DNA of 64,000 bases. Source: Acholoe squamosa (taxonomy: Eukaryota > Annelida > Polychaeta > Phyllodocida > Polynoidae). A model generated the notes under the pieces. The model was not told the origin of the DNA. It did not search any database and saw nothing but the letters and a program-made list of their open reading frames with translations. Positions 10,243-22,300 of this stretch are shown piece by piece. The DNA lies in the NCBI GenBank assembly GCA_949317995.1, contig OX439044.1, positions 25,926,733-25,990,732 of the forward strand, in the 5' to 3' direction. Each line of letters begins with the position of its first letter. The stretch's first letter is position 1. Both the position numbers and the translations under genes were made by a program.

Positions 10243-10692
10243 AACATGTGTCAATACTTGTCAACTCACACCGCTTCACATGTCTTCCCTCATTTCCATA
10301 AAGATGTGAGGGGAACTGGGTGAGCAAGTGTCAACATGTGTCAATAATTGTCAACTCTCACACAGCTTCACATGTCTTCACTCATTTCCATAAAGTTGTG
10401 AGGGGAACTGGGTGAGCAAGTGTCAACATGTGTCAATAATTGTCAACTCTCACACAGCTTCACATGTCTTCACTCATTTCCATAAAGTTGTGAGGGGAAC
10501 TGGGTGAGCAAGTGTCAACATGTGTCAATACTTGTCAACTCTCACACAGCTTCACATGTCTTCACTCATTTCCATAAAGATGTGAGGGGAACTGGGCGAG
10601 CAAATATCAACATGTGTCAATACTTGTCAACTCTCACCCAACCTCACATGTCTTCACTCATTTCCATAAAGATGTGATGGGAACTGGGTGAG
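10243..10692. repeat. 92-bp tandem repeat, about 4.9 copies
   Basis: Each unit contains GTGAGGGGAACTGGGTGAGC, TCAACATGTGTCAATA and TTCACATGTCTTCACTCATT. Units are nearly identical. Reverse-oriented units appear at about 15420-15600 and a partial one at 11587-11700. Confidence 0.85.
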
Positions 10693-10694
10693 CA

Positions 10695-11586
10695 TTCAAG
10701 CAAAGAAAGAAGTGGTTTTCTGCTGGCTGCCAAGCCATATTGGCATAGACGGAAACGAGGCAGCAGATGAAGCCGCGAAATCAGCACTGAAACTGACACC
10801 TCCAGAAGTGCCAATCCCACACACGGACCTGACATCAACAATCAAGAAATATGTGAAACTGAAATGGCAAGCTGACTGGAACAAGCAGCATGAGAACAAG
10901 CTACACTCCATTCAGCCTCAACTGAAAGGAAAGGGTGAAAAAAGAAAACTATCCAGATCAGAGGAAGTGAAACTAACACGTCTTTGAATTGGCCACACAA
11001 GGCTTACACACGAACACCACCTGAAACGTGAAGCCCAACCAATGTGCCAACAATGCAAGACTGAACTCACAGTTAAGCATATCTTGCTCAACTGTCGAAG
11101 GACTGCAAGCAACAGAAGAAAATATCTTAAAAATGCAACAACACTCAAAGCTGTCTTCAACACTATAGAAACAAAAGAACTCCTGAACTTCCTCGAAGAA
11201 TCAAACTTATATAAGTACATATAGATCATATATACATATAATTAATATTATATAAAAAACAAATCGAAAAATCGCTGGTCCGTCGGTGTCAGGATAATGT
11301 GACCGACCGGGTGATGTGTCTACAGTTTGCGACATGGTACTTGCGTGAGGCAGCACGATAAAGATGGGCCTTGAGCCACGAGTGGTATTTCATCGCTATG
11401 AGCCGTGTCCCACTGCTACAAGCAGACTCATAAATATATGCACGCGCGCACACACACCCATCCACTCATGCGCAAACCCGAGGTAGGCCCGCAGCCTACC
11501 ATTACTATTGAATGGTTTAAAATTCTTGAATGTCTGAGTTCCTTGATGGCCCCCAGACGTAAAACTAAACAAACAAACAAACAAAC
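10695..11586 (+). mobile_element. 5'-truncated LINE fragment with RNase H domain
   Basis: The reading frame from 10695 to 11224 encodes an RNase H end (CWLPSHIGIDGNEAADEAAK) and then a CCHC-like segment (CQQCKTELTVKHILLNC) ending in NLYKYI and a stop. An in-frame TGA at 10985 sits where CGA (Arg, in a TRLRIGHTRLTH context) is expected, a CpG-type nonsense change. About 360 bp of 3' UTR end in (AAAC)n. Non-LTR elements with RNase H belong to the I, R1, Tad or Nimb-like groups; I/Nimb is the best guess. It is inserted within a 92-bp repeat unit, with about 20 bp of the unit lost. Confidence 0.8.
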
Positions 11587-11689
11587 TTGTCAACTCTCAG
11601 GCAGCTTCACATGTCTTCACTTACTTCAATAAAGATGTGAGGGGACCAGGGTGAGCACATGTCAACATCTGTCAATACTTGTCAACTCT

Positions 11690-12432
11690 CACCTAGCATG
11701 AAATTTCTTCACCAAGCCTTCAACAATAAGAGACTATGGAAACTGTATGGATTCTCATGGCTTGTACTTTGCAGAGTGGGCCTATTGAGTAAATGTCAAT
11801 ATGAGAATTTATGTTTCACAGAGCAAGTTCCTTTCTTACATGGCATGAAATACATATGAATCAGGAACATAATGATAGCCAAGTATATGTCATTTAGTGT
11901 ATACATTGGACATAATAGCTCATTTGTTTTGTCTATGGGACATAGCACTGAATTGGAATTGCCTATGTTTTACATGATATCTAAGTATCTGTTTGTCCTG
12001 GTTTGATAGGATATGAAGGTTTAATGTCTACATAGGCTGGTTAAAAAACTCTGTATTGAGTGATAATAGGGGCAGATACTTTGTCCAACATTAGCATGAC
12101 AGACTGTGTGAGGAGATGTGAGCATGTGTCAAAATTCGTCAACTCTCACCCACCATGACACAACTTCATGCAAAATGACACACTATGTACTAATCTGTGT
12201 TTTGATTGGTCCATTTCAAATTTCCCTCCCATTCCTTTGTTCTCCTCCTGCTTTCAAAACAGTCAGGCAGAGGCACCCATTGAGAACAGATCTTGTGGTA
12301 GGTGGTCACAGTTCTAGATTGATTTGAGTTGAAATCTTATGTGATAAGCATTTATACAGTAACACATTGATATTATCTACAATCCCTGAACATCTATCTT
12401 GTTGCTGAATTCAGCTATTTGTCTCAACACCC
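11690..12432. repeat. left arm of long inverted repeat
   Basis: Reverse complement of 14692-15347, alignable nearly end to end (for example TTGTTGCTGAATTCAG at 12401 against CTGAATTCAGCAACAA at 14711). Confidence 0.75.
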
Positions 12433-12530
12433 CAAATCCCCCTGTGGAGTGGGAACCTTCATGTGAGGGCATGGAGGAGCAGAATAACTTCATTGGGAGT
12501 CCACGAAGGAACCAGCATGAACAGCTGAAT
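12433..12530 (+). repeat. fragment of repeat X
   Basis: CCCCCTGTGGAGTGGG and AATAACTTCATTGGGAGTCC match the start of the copy at 27099. About 90 bp long, truncated. Confidence 0.55.
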
Positions 12531-12871
12531 TGATGTTAATAAAGTTATGAAATATCAGAAATCAACAACCACCTCCAACACCCCCCCAGCCTATCCCCCA
12601 CCCACAAATTAGTCTGTGCGTCAATATATGTGATACTGTGTCATGACCCATGTGTCAGTGTGTGTGATAATGTGTGATGACACATGATGTCATCATGTGT
12701 CATTGTTGGTGAAGGTTCACGCATGTTGACTCAACTTCACAAATTTGGCTGGGATGTTCACGCATGGGTCATATCTTGTCATGGTCCCTGATCACCCACG
12801 CGTCAAGTCCTAAGTGCGCATTGGGTGAGGGCTGGCACAGCATGACAAAAGTTGACACAGATTTGCTGGGG

Positions 12872-13239
12872 CAGCCCCTTAGAAAAAGAAAAGCTAGACA
12901 TTTGCTAGATGATTTTTATCCATAGAACAGGTGGGATCCATTTATTTTTAGGTGCTCAGTGATCTTCTCATCATAAAATGGTTCTAAACTTTTGGTTGAA
13001 CTTCAATGGGGTCAAAGGCAAAATTCCCTGCATTCAAACTTGTACAAAAAATATTCATTTTAAAGGTCTAGCCAAGCCTGTTAAAATGAACCCTTGTTTG
13101 TAAAGATCCTCCAGTAAATAGCTTCAGAATAAGCTTGCAAAGAAAGGAGAGTTCAACACTACCCAGTCTCAGCTTTATCACAGTTTCACACCTCTACTGC
13201 AGCAGACTCACACACTGGAGGTATTTCAGTGCCTACTTA
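12872..13239. other. non-coding spacer inside the foldback region
   Basis: No coding signal or repeat end recognised. Confidence 0.3.
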
Positions 13240-13900
13240 GGGAGTGGTCATTTTTTAACAACGGGAGGGTGGTGGATTTTCAGGCGAGTGCGTCAAAATC
13301 TTTTTTGCCCTCCCCCTCAGAGGGGTCAGAAATTTTTCTCCCCTTGCCCTTTGTGCTAGATTGATAGCAATTCTTGTAAACGGCAACACTCACATCCTAC
13401 CCATTTCAACACTACACTGGAGCCCTGCTCTTATCATTCTAGTTACAGCGGCGTCACAGGCGATGTGTGACGTCACAACGCCATCTGCCATTAATTTTGG
13501 GGAAAGATAACGCTGCCGTGAATGACGCCATGATTTGATTTCTATTTCTCTCACTAAATTGGACTTTTGATCTACTAAATTCAGTCATTTGAATCGGAAA
13601 ATACACTTGAAACTTCATGGATTTCACTAAATAAAGGGCAAAAACCATGCCAGTTTGACAAGGTACACAATATTTACGGGTGCGTTGCAGAAGACGTGTT
13701 TGTCTTTCCCCCATGATAATGGCGACGTGACAGCGCCCCCTACATTTCCGTCAACATCTCGTCTCAAAGAATGTGCAGGCTATTTCAATATAAAGAAAGG
13801 GTGAAATTTGTTTCCCCGACCCCCCAAGAGGGGTCTGAATTTTTTGCCCCTTCCCCCAAAACCACCACCCCTCCCCTGTTGTTAAAAAATGACCACTCCC
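13240..13900. mobile_element. Harbinger-like miniature element, GGGAGTG family, copy 2
   Basis: Ends GGGAGTGGTCATTTTTTAAC and its reverse complement, with perfect TTA duplications (13237-13239, 13901-13903). The interior differs from the short copies, with a GC-richer core of about 300 bp at 13440-13760. Confidence 0.75.
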
Positions 13901-14016
13901 TTAGGAACTTGCTTTTCTACACATCAATCTTAGCTTTATAAACAGTGTCGATCGAGCCCAATCTTTTTGTGCTAGGCCTGTAACCGGGCGTTGCGACAGG
14001 AGACAATACCTAAAAA

Positions 14017-14612
14017 GGGAGTGATCATCTTTTAACAACAGGGAGGGCTGGTGGGTTTGTGCAGGGACGAGCGATAAAAATGTTGCCCCCCCCATCTCTC
14101 ACCGGTCATTTAATTCATACAAATTGGAATTTTTTAACACCCAAAATGCCATATTTTGAAGTAAAAAAACTTCCCCCTAAAGCCCCAATGGCCTAGGTAC
14201 CGCTCAAAATTATTTGAGATTTTTGGCCTGTCCAGGACATCAAAAATAGTTTTATTTCAAAGCAGTCTGAAGATCCCCTAAGGTGAAACCGCCCAGTTAC
14301 TCTATTTAACCCACTGAGGTCAGAGGTCAAATGGATCCGTTGTCATGCCGACAATGCAACATCTCCTCCAATTAAATTCCAGGGATGCACCCAAGCATTG
14401 CTGATTGGTCAATTCAGGTCACATGTCAAGCACTATAAATAGGCACTCCAACTTTTGAATTGTGTCAATCCAGCGGTAACTGCGATAGCATCAACATTAC
14501 CCGGTATCAGAACAAAAAGAACAAATTATCATAAACATAAGAACAACACTTTACAGCAATATAATTTTGACCACCCCACTCACACCCATGTTGATAAACA
14601 ATGACCACTCCC
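14017..14612. mobile_element. Harbinger-like miniature element, GGGAGTG family, copy 3
   Basis: GGGAGTGATCATCTTTTAAC at the left and GATAAACAATGACCACTCCC at the right. The flanks (AAA / ATG) no longer match, so this is an older or rearranged copy. Confidence 0.55.
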
Positions 14613-14691
14613 ATGGCATAAGGCAGTCTGAATCTCCCAAATTTCCCTAAGCCTTGCTCATATAGAATGTTCTATATCAACTAGTAATTTT

Positions 14692-15347
14692 GGGTGTTGA
14701 AACAAATACCTGAATTCAGCAACAAGATAAATGTTCAGGGATTATAGATAATATTCAATATGTCACTGTAGAAATGCTTATCATATCGGATTTCAAGTAC
14801 AAATCAATATAGAACTGTGTGACCACCTACCAGAAGATCTGCTCTCCTTGGCTGCCTCTGCCTGTCTATTTTAATCAGGAGGAGAACAAAGTAAAGGGAG
14901 GGAAATTTGAAATGGTCCAATCAGAACACATAATACTAGAAAGTGTGTCATTTTGCATGAAGATGTGTCATGATGAGTAAGAGTTGGTGAGGCTTGATGC
15001 ATGCTCACACCTCCTCACGCAGTCTTTCATGCTCATGTTGGAGAAAGCATCTGCCCTTATTATCACTCAATACAGGTAATTCCAATTCAGTGCTTTATCC
15101 CATAGACGGAACAAATGAGCTATTCTGTCTAATATATGCACTGAATCACATATTCTTGGCTATCATTATGTTCCTGATTCATATATATTTCATGTCATGC
15201 AAGAGAGGAACTTGCACTGTGCAACATAAACTCTCATATTGACATTTACTCAATAGGCCCACTCTGCAAAGTACAAGTCATGATAATCCATATAGTTTCC
15301 ATAGTCTGTTATTGTTGAAGCCTTGGTGAAGAATAGTCATGCTGCGT
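14692..15347. repeat. right arm of long inverted repeat
   Basis: Pairs with 11690-12432. The loop between the arms holds two GGGAGTG elements. Confidence 0.75.
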
Positions 15348-15765
15348 AAGAGCTAGCAATCATGGACGAAAGCTAACAATCCCTCGCCAAGTTTTGACTC
15401 ACACATTTATAGAAATGAGTGAAGACCGGTGAAGCTGTGTGAGAGTTGACAAGTATTGACACATGTTGACACATAGTCAATCAATTCACCCCACATCTTT
15501 ATAGAACTGGGTGAAGACATGTGAAGCTGTGTGAGAGTTGACAAGTATTGACACATGCTCACCCAGTTCCCCTCACATCTTTATGGAAATGAGTGAAAGT
15601 TGACAAGTATTGACACATGTTGACACATGCTCACTCAGGTCTTATTGAAGTAAGTGAAGGTTTGTCAAGCTGAGTGAGAGTTGACATAGTATCACACAAC
15701 ATGACATAATTTGTTATCACTTAATGTACTCACATTCCTCACCCAGCATGACTCATGTTGCTGGG

Positions 15766-17555
15766 TTGGTAGCCTATGAATATTTTGTAAAATAGGCCTC
15801 ACAATTGGTCAAATTAAAATATGCACTACCCACTCCCCGGCCTCCACACATCCATGTCCCTTGGACACCATCCTTGTTACCAAAAAGCACTCATATAGGG
15901 GTCATATTTTTCAAGGTTCACAAATCTGTGTTAAATGAAATATAGTAATCTTTTCCTTCTGAGAAAAGTCGTTAAAATTGAAAAAGGGGGTGTTCTTCAG
16001 AGGGACTATACAGCATTTACATAGAAATTAAAGTGAAATGACATCATGTTCCTAGACTCTCAGACTGTGCGACTCTATTTACAGCACAATGCAGTGTGTT
16101 TTTTTTAAAACACTAGGACCTGCTGCTGGTACAAATCCATAGACCCTACAGTAGATTGCCCTGTTTGCAGTACACTGGTATGTACTGTTGATATACAATT
16201 CAGGGTGAGAGTGTAGAAAGAAAAAAATTGTGTTTGTGCCACATGATTCTATAATCTTTATTTGTTATATCCAATAAGAGTCACATTACTGAACTCGTCA
16301 GTGTTTTCCTTGATAAAGGGGGTGGGGTAATTTTTATGTCAGCATTTTCCTGAAAATAGTGGTATTTTTTAGGTGCAAAATAGCGATTTTGCTCTAGATA
16401 GAGTACCTTTCTAACTCCAAAATCCGTGGAAAGGGGGTATTTTTCATTTCTTGTAACGAGGATGGTGTCAGTTGACATTGAGAGTGTGGGGGCCGGGGCC
16501 CACTCCCCTCCTATTCAAATCAACATAGCACCATGGTTCTAATTAGTTGGCTATTAAATTGTCTGAGTTGCTTATAAAGCTGATATCTGGTTCTAATCAG
16601 GATACTTCGAAGTAAAGATACCTTGAAGGAGAATTCATCATACCTTAAAATGTATGTATACATGGCAGTCATTTTTGAAACCTTGATGAGCTACAAGGAT
16701 AACTTGTGAAATACATCTATTGAGAGCTTGAAATTAATGTCTATACCATTAGATATCATACATCCCCTATTGTGTGGCACCATTACTCGATCTGTTGCTG
16801 GTAGAATAAACACTGTTAACAACTGTCAGAGTGATACAAAGTGAAGATGCACTCAAGGGTATTTTTCTCAGGTATGTTTCATACCATGATAAAGAGTTAG
16901 ACTGCATACGAAGATACAAAAGCATAATGCATTTTCAACATGACATCTAGGCAGATTTAAGGCAATGAACATCCTGATCATTGGTCCTCTCACGGGATCA
17001 TCTATAGCATTGATTGATTTTTATTGGCTGAAATTCACAAATACATGGGGCGCTTTTCAATTCACCAACTAGTCATAGAGGGAAACTATATATGACTGAC
17101 ACATAAATAACAATACATAACATCATTTGAGAGCAATACATTTAAGAAATTATTTTGCTCCACTAAGAGGGTATTTAAAGAAATATTCTATTTCCATCAT
17201 AACTTAAGATGTGACACGATCTGCGAAAAGGGCCCTTAGTGCAGGGTGCATTAGGTCCCTATTCCTAGTACATATCACAGATAGGTTTTAAAAGAGAGGT
17301 ATGCTACTAACAACATGCATTCTGTAAGTAGGTATTCCTTTATCCCCTGCATCACTCTCAGTCTAAATATGATATAATAAAGGAAGACTACTGCCATTAT
17401 GTACAAAGCAATTTTGAATGGGTGTTGGTCAAAGAACAGCACTGGTCATGATACTCAGACACTTGTATGTAAATAAATCCATCCATTCCGTTTCATCCTA
17501 GTAGCGTGGTTCTTGCTTTGGAAATTCCATGTATTTCTATGTTTATGAGCACTCA
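15766..17555. other. non-coding stretch
   Basis: No gene, element boundary or tandem repeat was recognised over about 1.8 kb. Confidence 0.35.
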
Positions 17556-17559
17556 GAAC

Positions 17560-19016
17560 ATCTATGTATAGGTGTTTTTATAATGAATTGGAATAACTGC
17601 CAAGCTAAAAGATATTAAGTCACTAACTTCTGGTATATGTCTAACACATGTATATTTTACCACCATATGGAATTCATTAACTCGGAAAGAGTTATAGGCA
17701 CCACCATGAATTAAGACGCTTTTGGGGGTCCCCAAAAAGAGGCAGAGATGGCTAAACTTTGTGGAAATAAAGCATTAAAGAAGTTCATAGACTGTTAGAA
17801 TAATATGTTGAGATCATAAATATGTACTTTGGTGGTAGAATAAATGATTGATGTTTCTACAATAGATGGATAACAAAATGTCATACTGGAATAGCAGAGA
17901 GGGGACGCTTTGGGAGTCCAATGGTGAAGAATACACATTCCATTGGGAACCTTTTTTCCCCGCCCTTTTTGTGTCTGTGTTAACCACAGAGGGAATAGAT
18001 GCTGATGTCATCAGTCATGGTAGCCTGTATTGCACTCTTCAAGCAGATCCCTGACCCATCCTCCTATACACTAGTTTCATCAACCATAATACAGTAGGTG
18101 GCACTAGTGTTGACCTGAGCATTTTGGCCCTGCTACAGGGGCACCATTGGAGGGGTGATTCTCAAGAAAAAGGGGGTGGTCAGAGTAGGGTTGTCACCTG
18201 GCATTATTATGGTGGACACTGGAGGAGATATAATAAACATCAAAGACAGCACCCCCTACCCAGGCCAGCACCACCCCCATGCACCCCCTTCTGCCCCCTT
18301 TTCTGAGCTCTCAAAATTGTAAGATCACTCATATTTATCTAAGTCTAGATAGATTTTGGCTAAAGATAATGCCCTAATATCGCAGGGATAGGTAGATGAA
18401 CATTTTCTCTGTGTAGCTGTAATTTTTAAGGTGAGGGGACATTTCTTCTGCCAGATTAAGGCTCATCTCTGAGAGGTGTCTCTTTCTCCATATTGATTGC
18501 ATAGGGTTATGGGGCTAGATGAGTGTATAGCCCTCCTAGCTGGCTAACCTACAGGGGCTCCCCATTGTGATTGTGACTAGTGAAACGGGTGTATACATGA
18601 AGAAGATGAGTCTGTGATAGGAGAGTGACTCTGAGGCATTGGGAAATTTCAGAATGAAGGGGAGGGGTTGATATACACAGATATGAGAGGTAACAATCTT
18701 TCCGAGTTAACAGCGTTTTAATGCTTTCCTCTAGTTGGAATTACATTTTTTTATTCCTTAATATATGGTATGTGTACCTTGCACATAGAAATCCATTTTG
18801 AAACAGGCAAAAAAGCTAATATTTCAGTTGATATAACAATTTTTGGTGACACTAAATCTATTAAACAAATTGAATTTGGCTATGATAGAGAGATATTAGG
18901 CACTATACCATAATTTACTATAGCAGATATGAAAATATCAAATATAGCAAACACTGATATAGCAACTTTGGAGACAGATTTGACTAATATGTCTAGTGAT
19001 AGAGGTTTTGAAACCG
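17560..19016 (-). repeat. interspersed repeat R2, reverse copy split by an insertion
   Basis: The reverse complement of 18762-19016 followed by 17560-17616 aligns continuously with 32046-32370 (for example CAAAGTTGCT, ATAGTAAATTATGG, TCTTTTAGCTTGGCAG). About 1.1 kb in between is extra here. Confidence 0.65.
17681..18706. mobile_element. TTAA-flanked inverted-repeat element
   Basis: Begins CTCGGAAAGA and ends TCTTTCCGAG, with TTAA on both sides (17677-17680, 18707-18710). TTAA targets are used by piggyBac and Kolobok elements. The termini are short (10 bp) and no transposase is present. Confidence 0.55.
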
Positions 19017-19691
19017 GCCTCAGGTCTGGCAGTTCTTGATGCAAACGGTAGGTGTCAGGAGTGCATTGCTGCTGCTGCTGTGTCATGGAGCGCCAGTCCC
19101 GACCTTCCTCAGCCCCTCAAATCTCGGAAACTAAAGTCCATGAGAGATATGTCAAAACCGTTTTGACCTGGCCCGTTTGGGTGTAGAATTTAAGATGGTA
19201 CAACACATTTGGAAGTTAGCACCTATTTCTTTCCTTTTCGCTCAGCATGTATCACATTCTGATGCAAAACCCATACATGTAGTGTGCATGTTATAGTAAG
19301 TCTACGACACTATTGTACACTAGCGATGCCTATATGCAGTTTGGATTATTTTAGTAAGTTTGAAATGATGCTTAAGTTTAACCCCCGATACCTTAACCAT
19401 TTACGAGATATTTGTCGTGAAAGTATATGGTGAATCTGCCTCTCCCTCGTCAACAGTGTAGAAAGGCAATTCAAAGACCTTTTAACCCTTTGAGTGCTCC
19501 ATGATGCTCCCCTCCCCCCTCCCCCGACTAGCAGGGTTATGTTGGGCCAACATCTGCAATTAGATCGTCGGCACCATTGCAGGCAATCTTTATTTAACCA
19601 TTATGAAAGGGAAATTAAACATACATGTACTTCTAGGAGTGTACCCCGTGGAGTGCTCGGTTGGCGCGATGTACGAATTTTGTGCTACATT
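19017..19691. other. non-coding stretch
   Basis: Contains a short CTG/CAG run near 19068 (GCTGCTGCTGCTG). No gene recognised. Confidence 0.3.
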
Positions 19692-19820
19692 GTTGGCCTG
19701 TATAAGCACCGGTCTTGAATAAGCACGGGGGGAAAGGGATACTGGAATTCACAAAAATACAGCTATAATTTAAGTCTTCAATAATAAAGCGCCAGAGGTA
19801 TAGACATGTACAGGCCAATA
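19692..19820. mobile_element. short inverted-repeat element, GGCCTGTATAAGC family
   Basis: GTTGGCCTGTATAAGCACCG at the left and GTACAGGCCAATA at the right. The inner text (GGTCTTGAATAAGCAC, TTTAAGTCTT) matches the better-preserved copy at 55477-55672. Confidence 0.5.
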
Positions 19821-19873
19821 GTTGTGTTAAGTAATGGCTGAAGTAAAACAACCTTTCGTTCAATACTTTAGGC

Positions 19874-21796
19874 CAGGGGCGGATACAGGGGGGGGGGGGC
19901 GAACGGGCCTTGCCGCCCCCCCCCCCCTCCAAAAAAAAAAAAAAAAAAGAGGAGGAAGGGTAAAGAAGAAGGAGAGGGGAAAGGAGAGGCAGGCAGTTAT
20001 CTGAATATGGTGTTCCATATACCGTTGGAAAGCTTAGATCATGAGGAAATGCACTGTTGGCCTCACATATATGTGTGTAATGAAAATTGTCATTTTCACA
20101 AATTAAAAGAATTATTGGAACCCCAGGAGGGTGTTGCTCCTATGGTAAATAGAGCTGTCAGTATGAGCCCTCTTTTCAAAACAAGTCATGCTCTGCTTCA
20201 CTATTCAACTTGCACTCATCACATTAGCCTGAAAAGTCACTTGCCCTGATTGAAATAGAGAGAGCTGCACTATCAGGTACCTACTAGTGTCACACACTCT
20301 ATGAATGTAATATATGCTGAATAGACTTAAAAGAATGCCTTTCAGGGGATGATAGAGGCATGACGCAAAGCAGAGTGCCTCTATCAAGCTCCTGAAAGGC
20401 ATGAGTTCAAGTCTATTCATCACACATTGCATTTATATCATGGTCTAGTACATTAACTACACACCAGATGGCTCAACAGGTCTTACAATGCCTCAATCTC
20501 ACTATAGAGGGGTCCATACTATCCAGTTTGGGCACCCAAAACTCCGAAACTTGATAACCATGATATAAACTGTAATATACTTACTGACTTCTCCCAACTA
20601 GGTACCTACTCAAATCACCCTTTTCTAGCACCATACTAGCAAGACTACTTGTAAGCAACACAACATGGAAAGGCAGTTCTGCAGAAGAGGCACTTGTTAG
20701 TCAGTACTGCCTTTTCCCATACTAGCAACACCCTCCTGGCTTACACTCCTTAAGGTCACATGATGCATGCACCTTGCATGTAGCACAGGTGAGTTCCTGA
20801 GAATCTGAGACTACTCAATAGTATGAGTAACAGTAGTGAGTCTTGGATATACTCACAACATACCAGCATGCTCAGATACAGAGACGTAGGAAGCAAATCT
20901 GGGGGCCCACCATGACCACCTGAAATTGTCGGCTCAAGCATGATGACGCCTATACATACCTATGTAGAATTTGTATATAGAAAGTTAGTTTTTGGTGAAT
21001 TTTAGATCTGATTTGAGGCTCAGGCCCCCATTTCCCCTATCCCATTACTATATTAATCTAATTTGAGATAATGGTTTAGCTAATTATCCAATCTATTATG
21101 AATTCTTGGCAAATTGGGGGGGGGGGCAAACATACTCAGGCCCCACCTCCTTTATGATTGGATTATGCTAGGCCTTCTTTTCTGTAGCGGAATGTAGTAT
21201 CAAATAGCCAAACCACCCTTGTATTAAAATGATCTATACCTATGTCAAGAATCAATTCATGTTTACTATATTAGGGCAGTGTAAATATTTTTCTGCATCC
21301 AAATATTTTCATTTCTGGTAATATGGCTATTTTGGCATGATGAGAACAAGTGAAATATGAACACTTGCAGCCTTTGGGGGCTGGGATGGGAGAGGAAATG
21401 CTAATACACATTCAGAGGGTGTGCCAGAATGCCTTGGAATGCACCATTTCCAGTCTTAAATTTCGAAAAACCCCTAAATTTTTTAAACATCAGAAGCTTA
21501 GTACACATTTAAGATTTTTCTGATAGAGATCTTCAAGGTGTTCTGTGATGAGGAGGATACTAATATATAGGTTCCCTAACCACCAATAATAACTGATTTC
21601 TTACCTCAAATTATATACACTTGAGACACCATTTCAAGTCTAAACAAACAAATTTTTCTTGGGGGGCATGCCCCCAAACCCCCCTAGTTTCACCGCTGCG
21701 TGTCGCTTGCGGTGCTCCGAGGCATGTACCACCACTCCACTTGAACCAAGTCTTTTGCCCCCCCCCCCCTTCTAGGGAATCCTGGATCCGCCACTG
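19874..21796. mobile_element. hAT-like element, 6-bp TSD TTAGGC
   Basis: Left end CAGGGGCGGATACAGG; right end reverse-complemented CAGTGGCGGATCCAGG (14 of 16). TTAGGC is duplicated at 19868-19873 and 21797-21802. Subterminal zones are G-rich on the left and C-rich on the right. No transposase domain was recognised in its 1.9 kb. It contains the hairpin at 20318-20419. Confidence 0.75.
20318..20419. other. long imperfect hairpin, pre-miRNA-like
   Basis: Three paired blocks: TGAATAGACTT with AAGTCTATTCA, ATGCCTTTCAGG with CCTGAAAGGCAT, TGATAGAGGCA with TGCCTCTATCA. That is 34 pairs with two small internal loops and a 15-nt loop. Size and shape fit an animal pre-miRNA or a foldback siRNA source. 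Either strand could be the template. Confidence 0.5.
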
Positions 21797-22144
21797 TTAG
21801 GCTGTATGTTTTATTTATCTGTGTCAGTCTTATGAAGACTTCCAATGATACGGGATACGAGACATAAAATAAGGAGACTCTGCACTCTGTCTTTGGAGTC
21901 TGCTACCTGTCGAGTAACCATGGAAACAGCTTTCTGCTGACTCATGGTGCCATAGTAACACCAATGACCCGGTCTCATGCACTCTCTCATTCTCGCAACC
22001 CCGCTTTAAGTGTACACACCCTTACTCTAGCATTAAGTGCACGAACCCCGTCCACCCAGTGCGAGAAGGGTGGTATGGCCTACGTGTCCCTAGATTTCTC
22101 TACATCGTTGGTATCCTTGTCACAAGGGAAACCCGGGCTTCCCT
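21797..22144. other. non-coding stretch
   Basis: No gene seen; CACT-rich text at about 21970-22030. Confidence 0.3.
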
Positions 22145-22300
22145 AGCCCACTTAAAAGGGTCTAATTCTCATCTTTCCTATCCCCTCAGGATGTGTGTGG
22201 TGCACATATGCGTGGGCACTGACACATTCCTTTGTGAAATTGTGTAATGTTCTCGCCATGAATATGACCTTAGCTGTCAAAATGATTACTCACTCACTCA
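22145..22300 (-). repeat. SINE-like repeat with (GAGT)n tail, reverse copy
   Basis: Reverse complement of 31346-31540: shared CACACATCCTGAGGGGATAG, AGGAATGTGTCAGTGCCC, GACAGCTAAGGTCATATTCA. It ends in (CACT)n here and GAGTGAGT there. A head with tRNA-like boxes was not found. Confidence 0.65.

Larger units (their letters stand above)
10085..15765. mobile_element. composite foldback element with TCCCAGC ends
   Basis: The left end TCCCAGCAAATC is followed by ATGAGTCATGCTGGGTGAG. The right end (15738-15765) is its reverse complement apart from an 11-bp deletion. Long inverted arms (11690-12432 against 14692-15347) and inverted copies of the 92-bp repeat (10243-10692 against about 15420-15600) show a foldback layout. 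A possible inner end, ATTTGCTGGG, lies at 12861-12870, so this could be two nested members. No transposase. Same termini as 53660-55392. Confidence 0.6.

Noticed and set aside
10243..10692. Regular repeats considered as a CRISPR array
   Set aside because: Units are contiguous 92-bp tandem repeats without unique spacers, in animal DNA.
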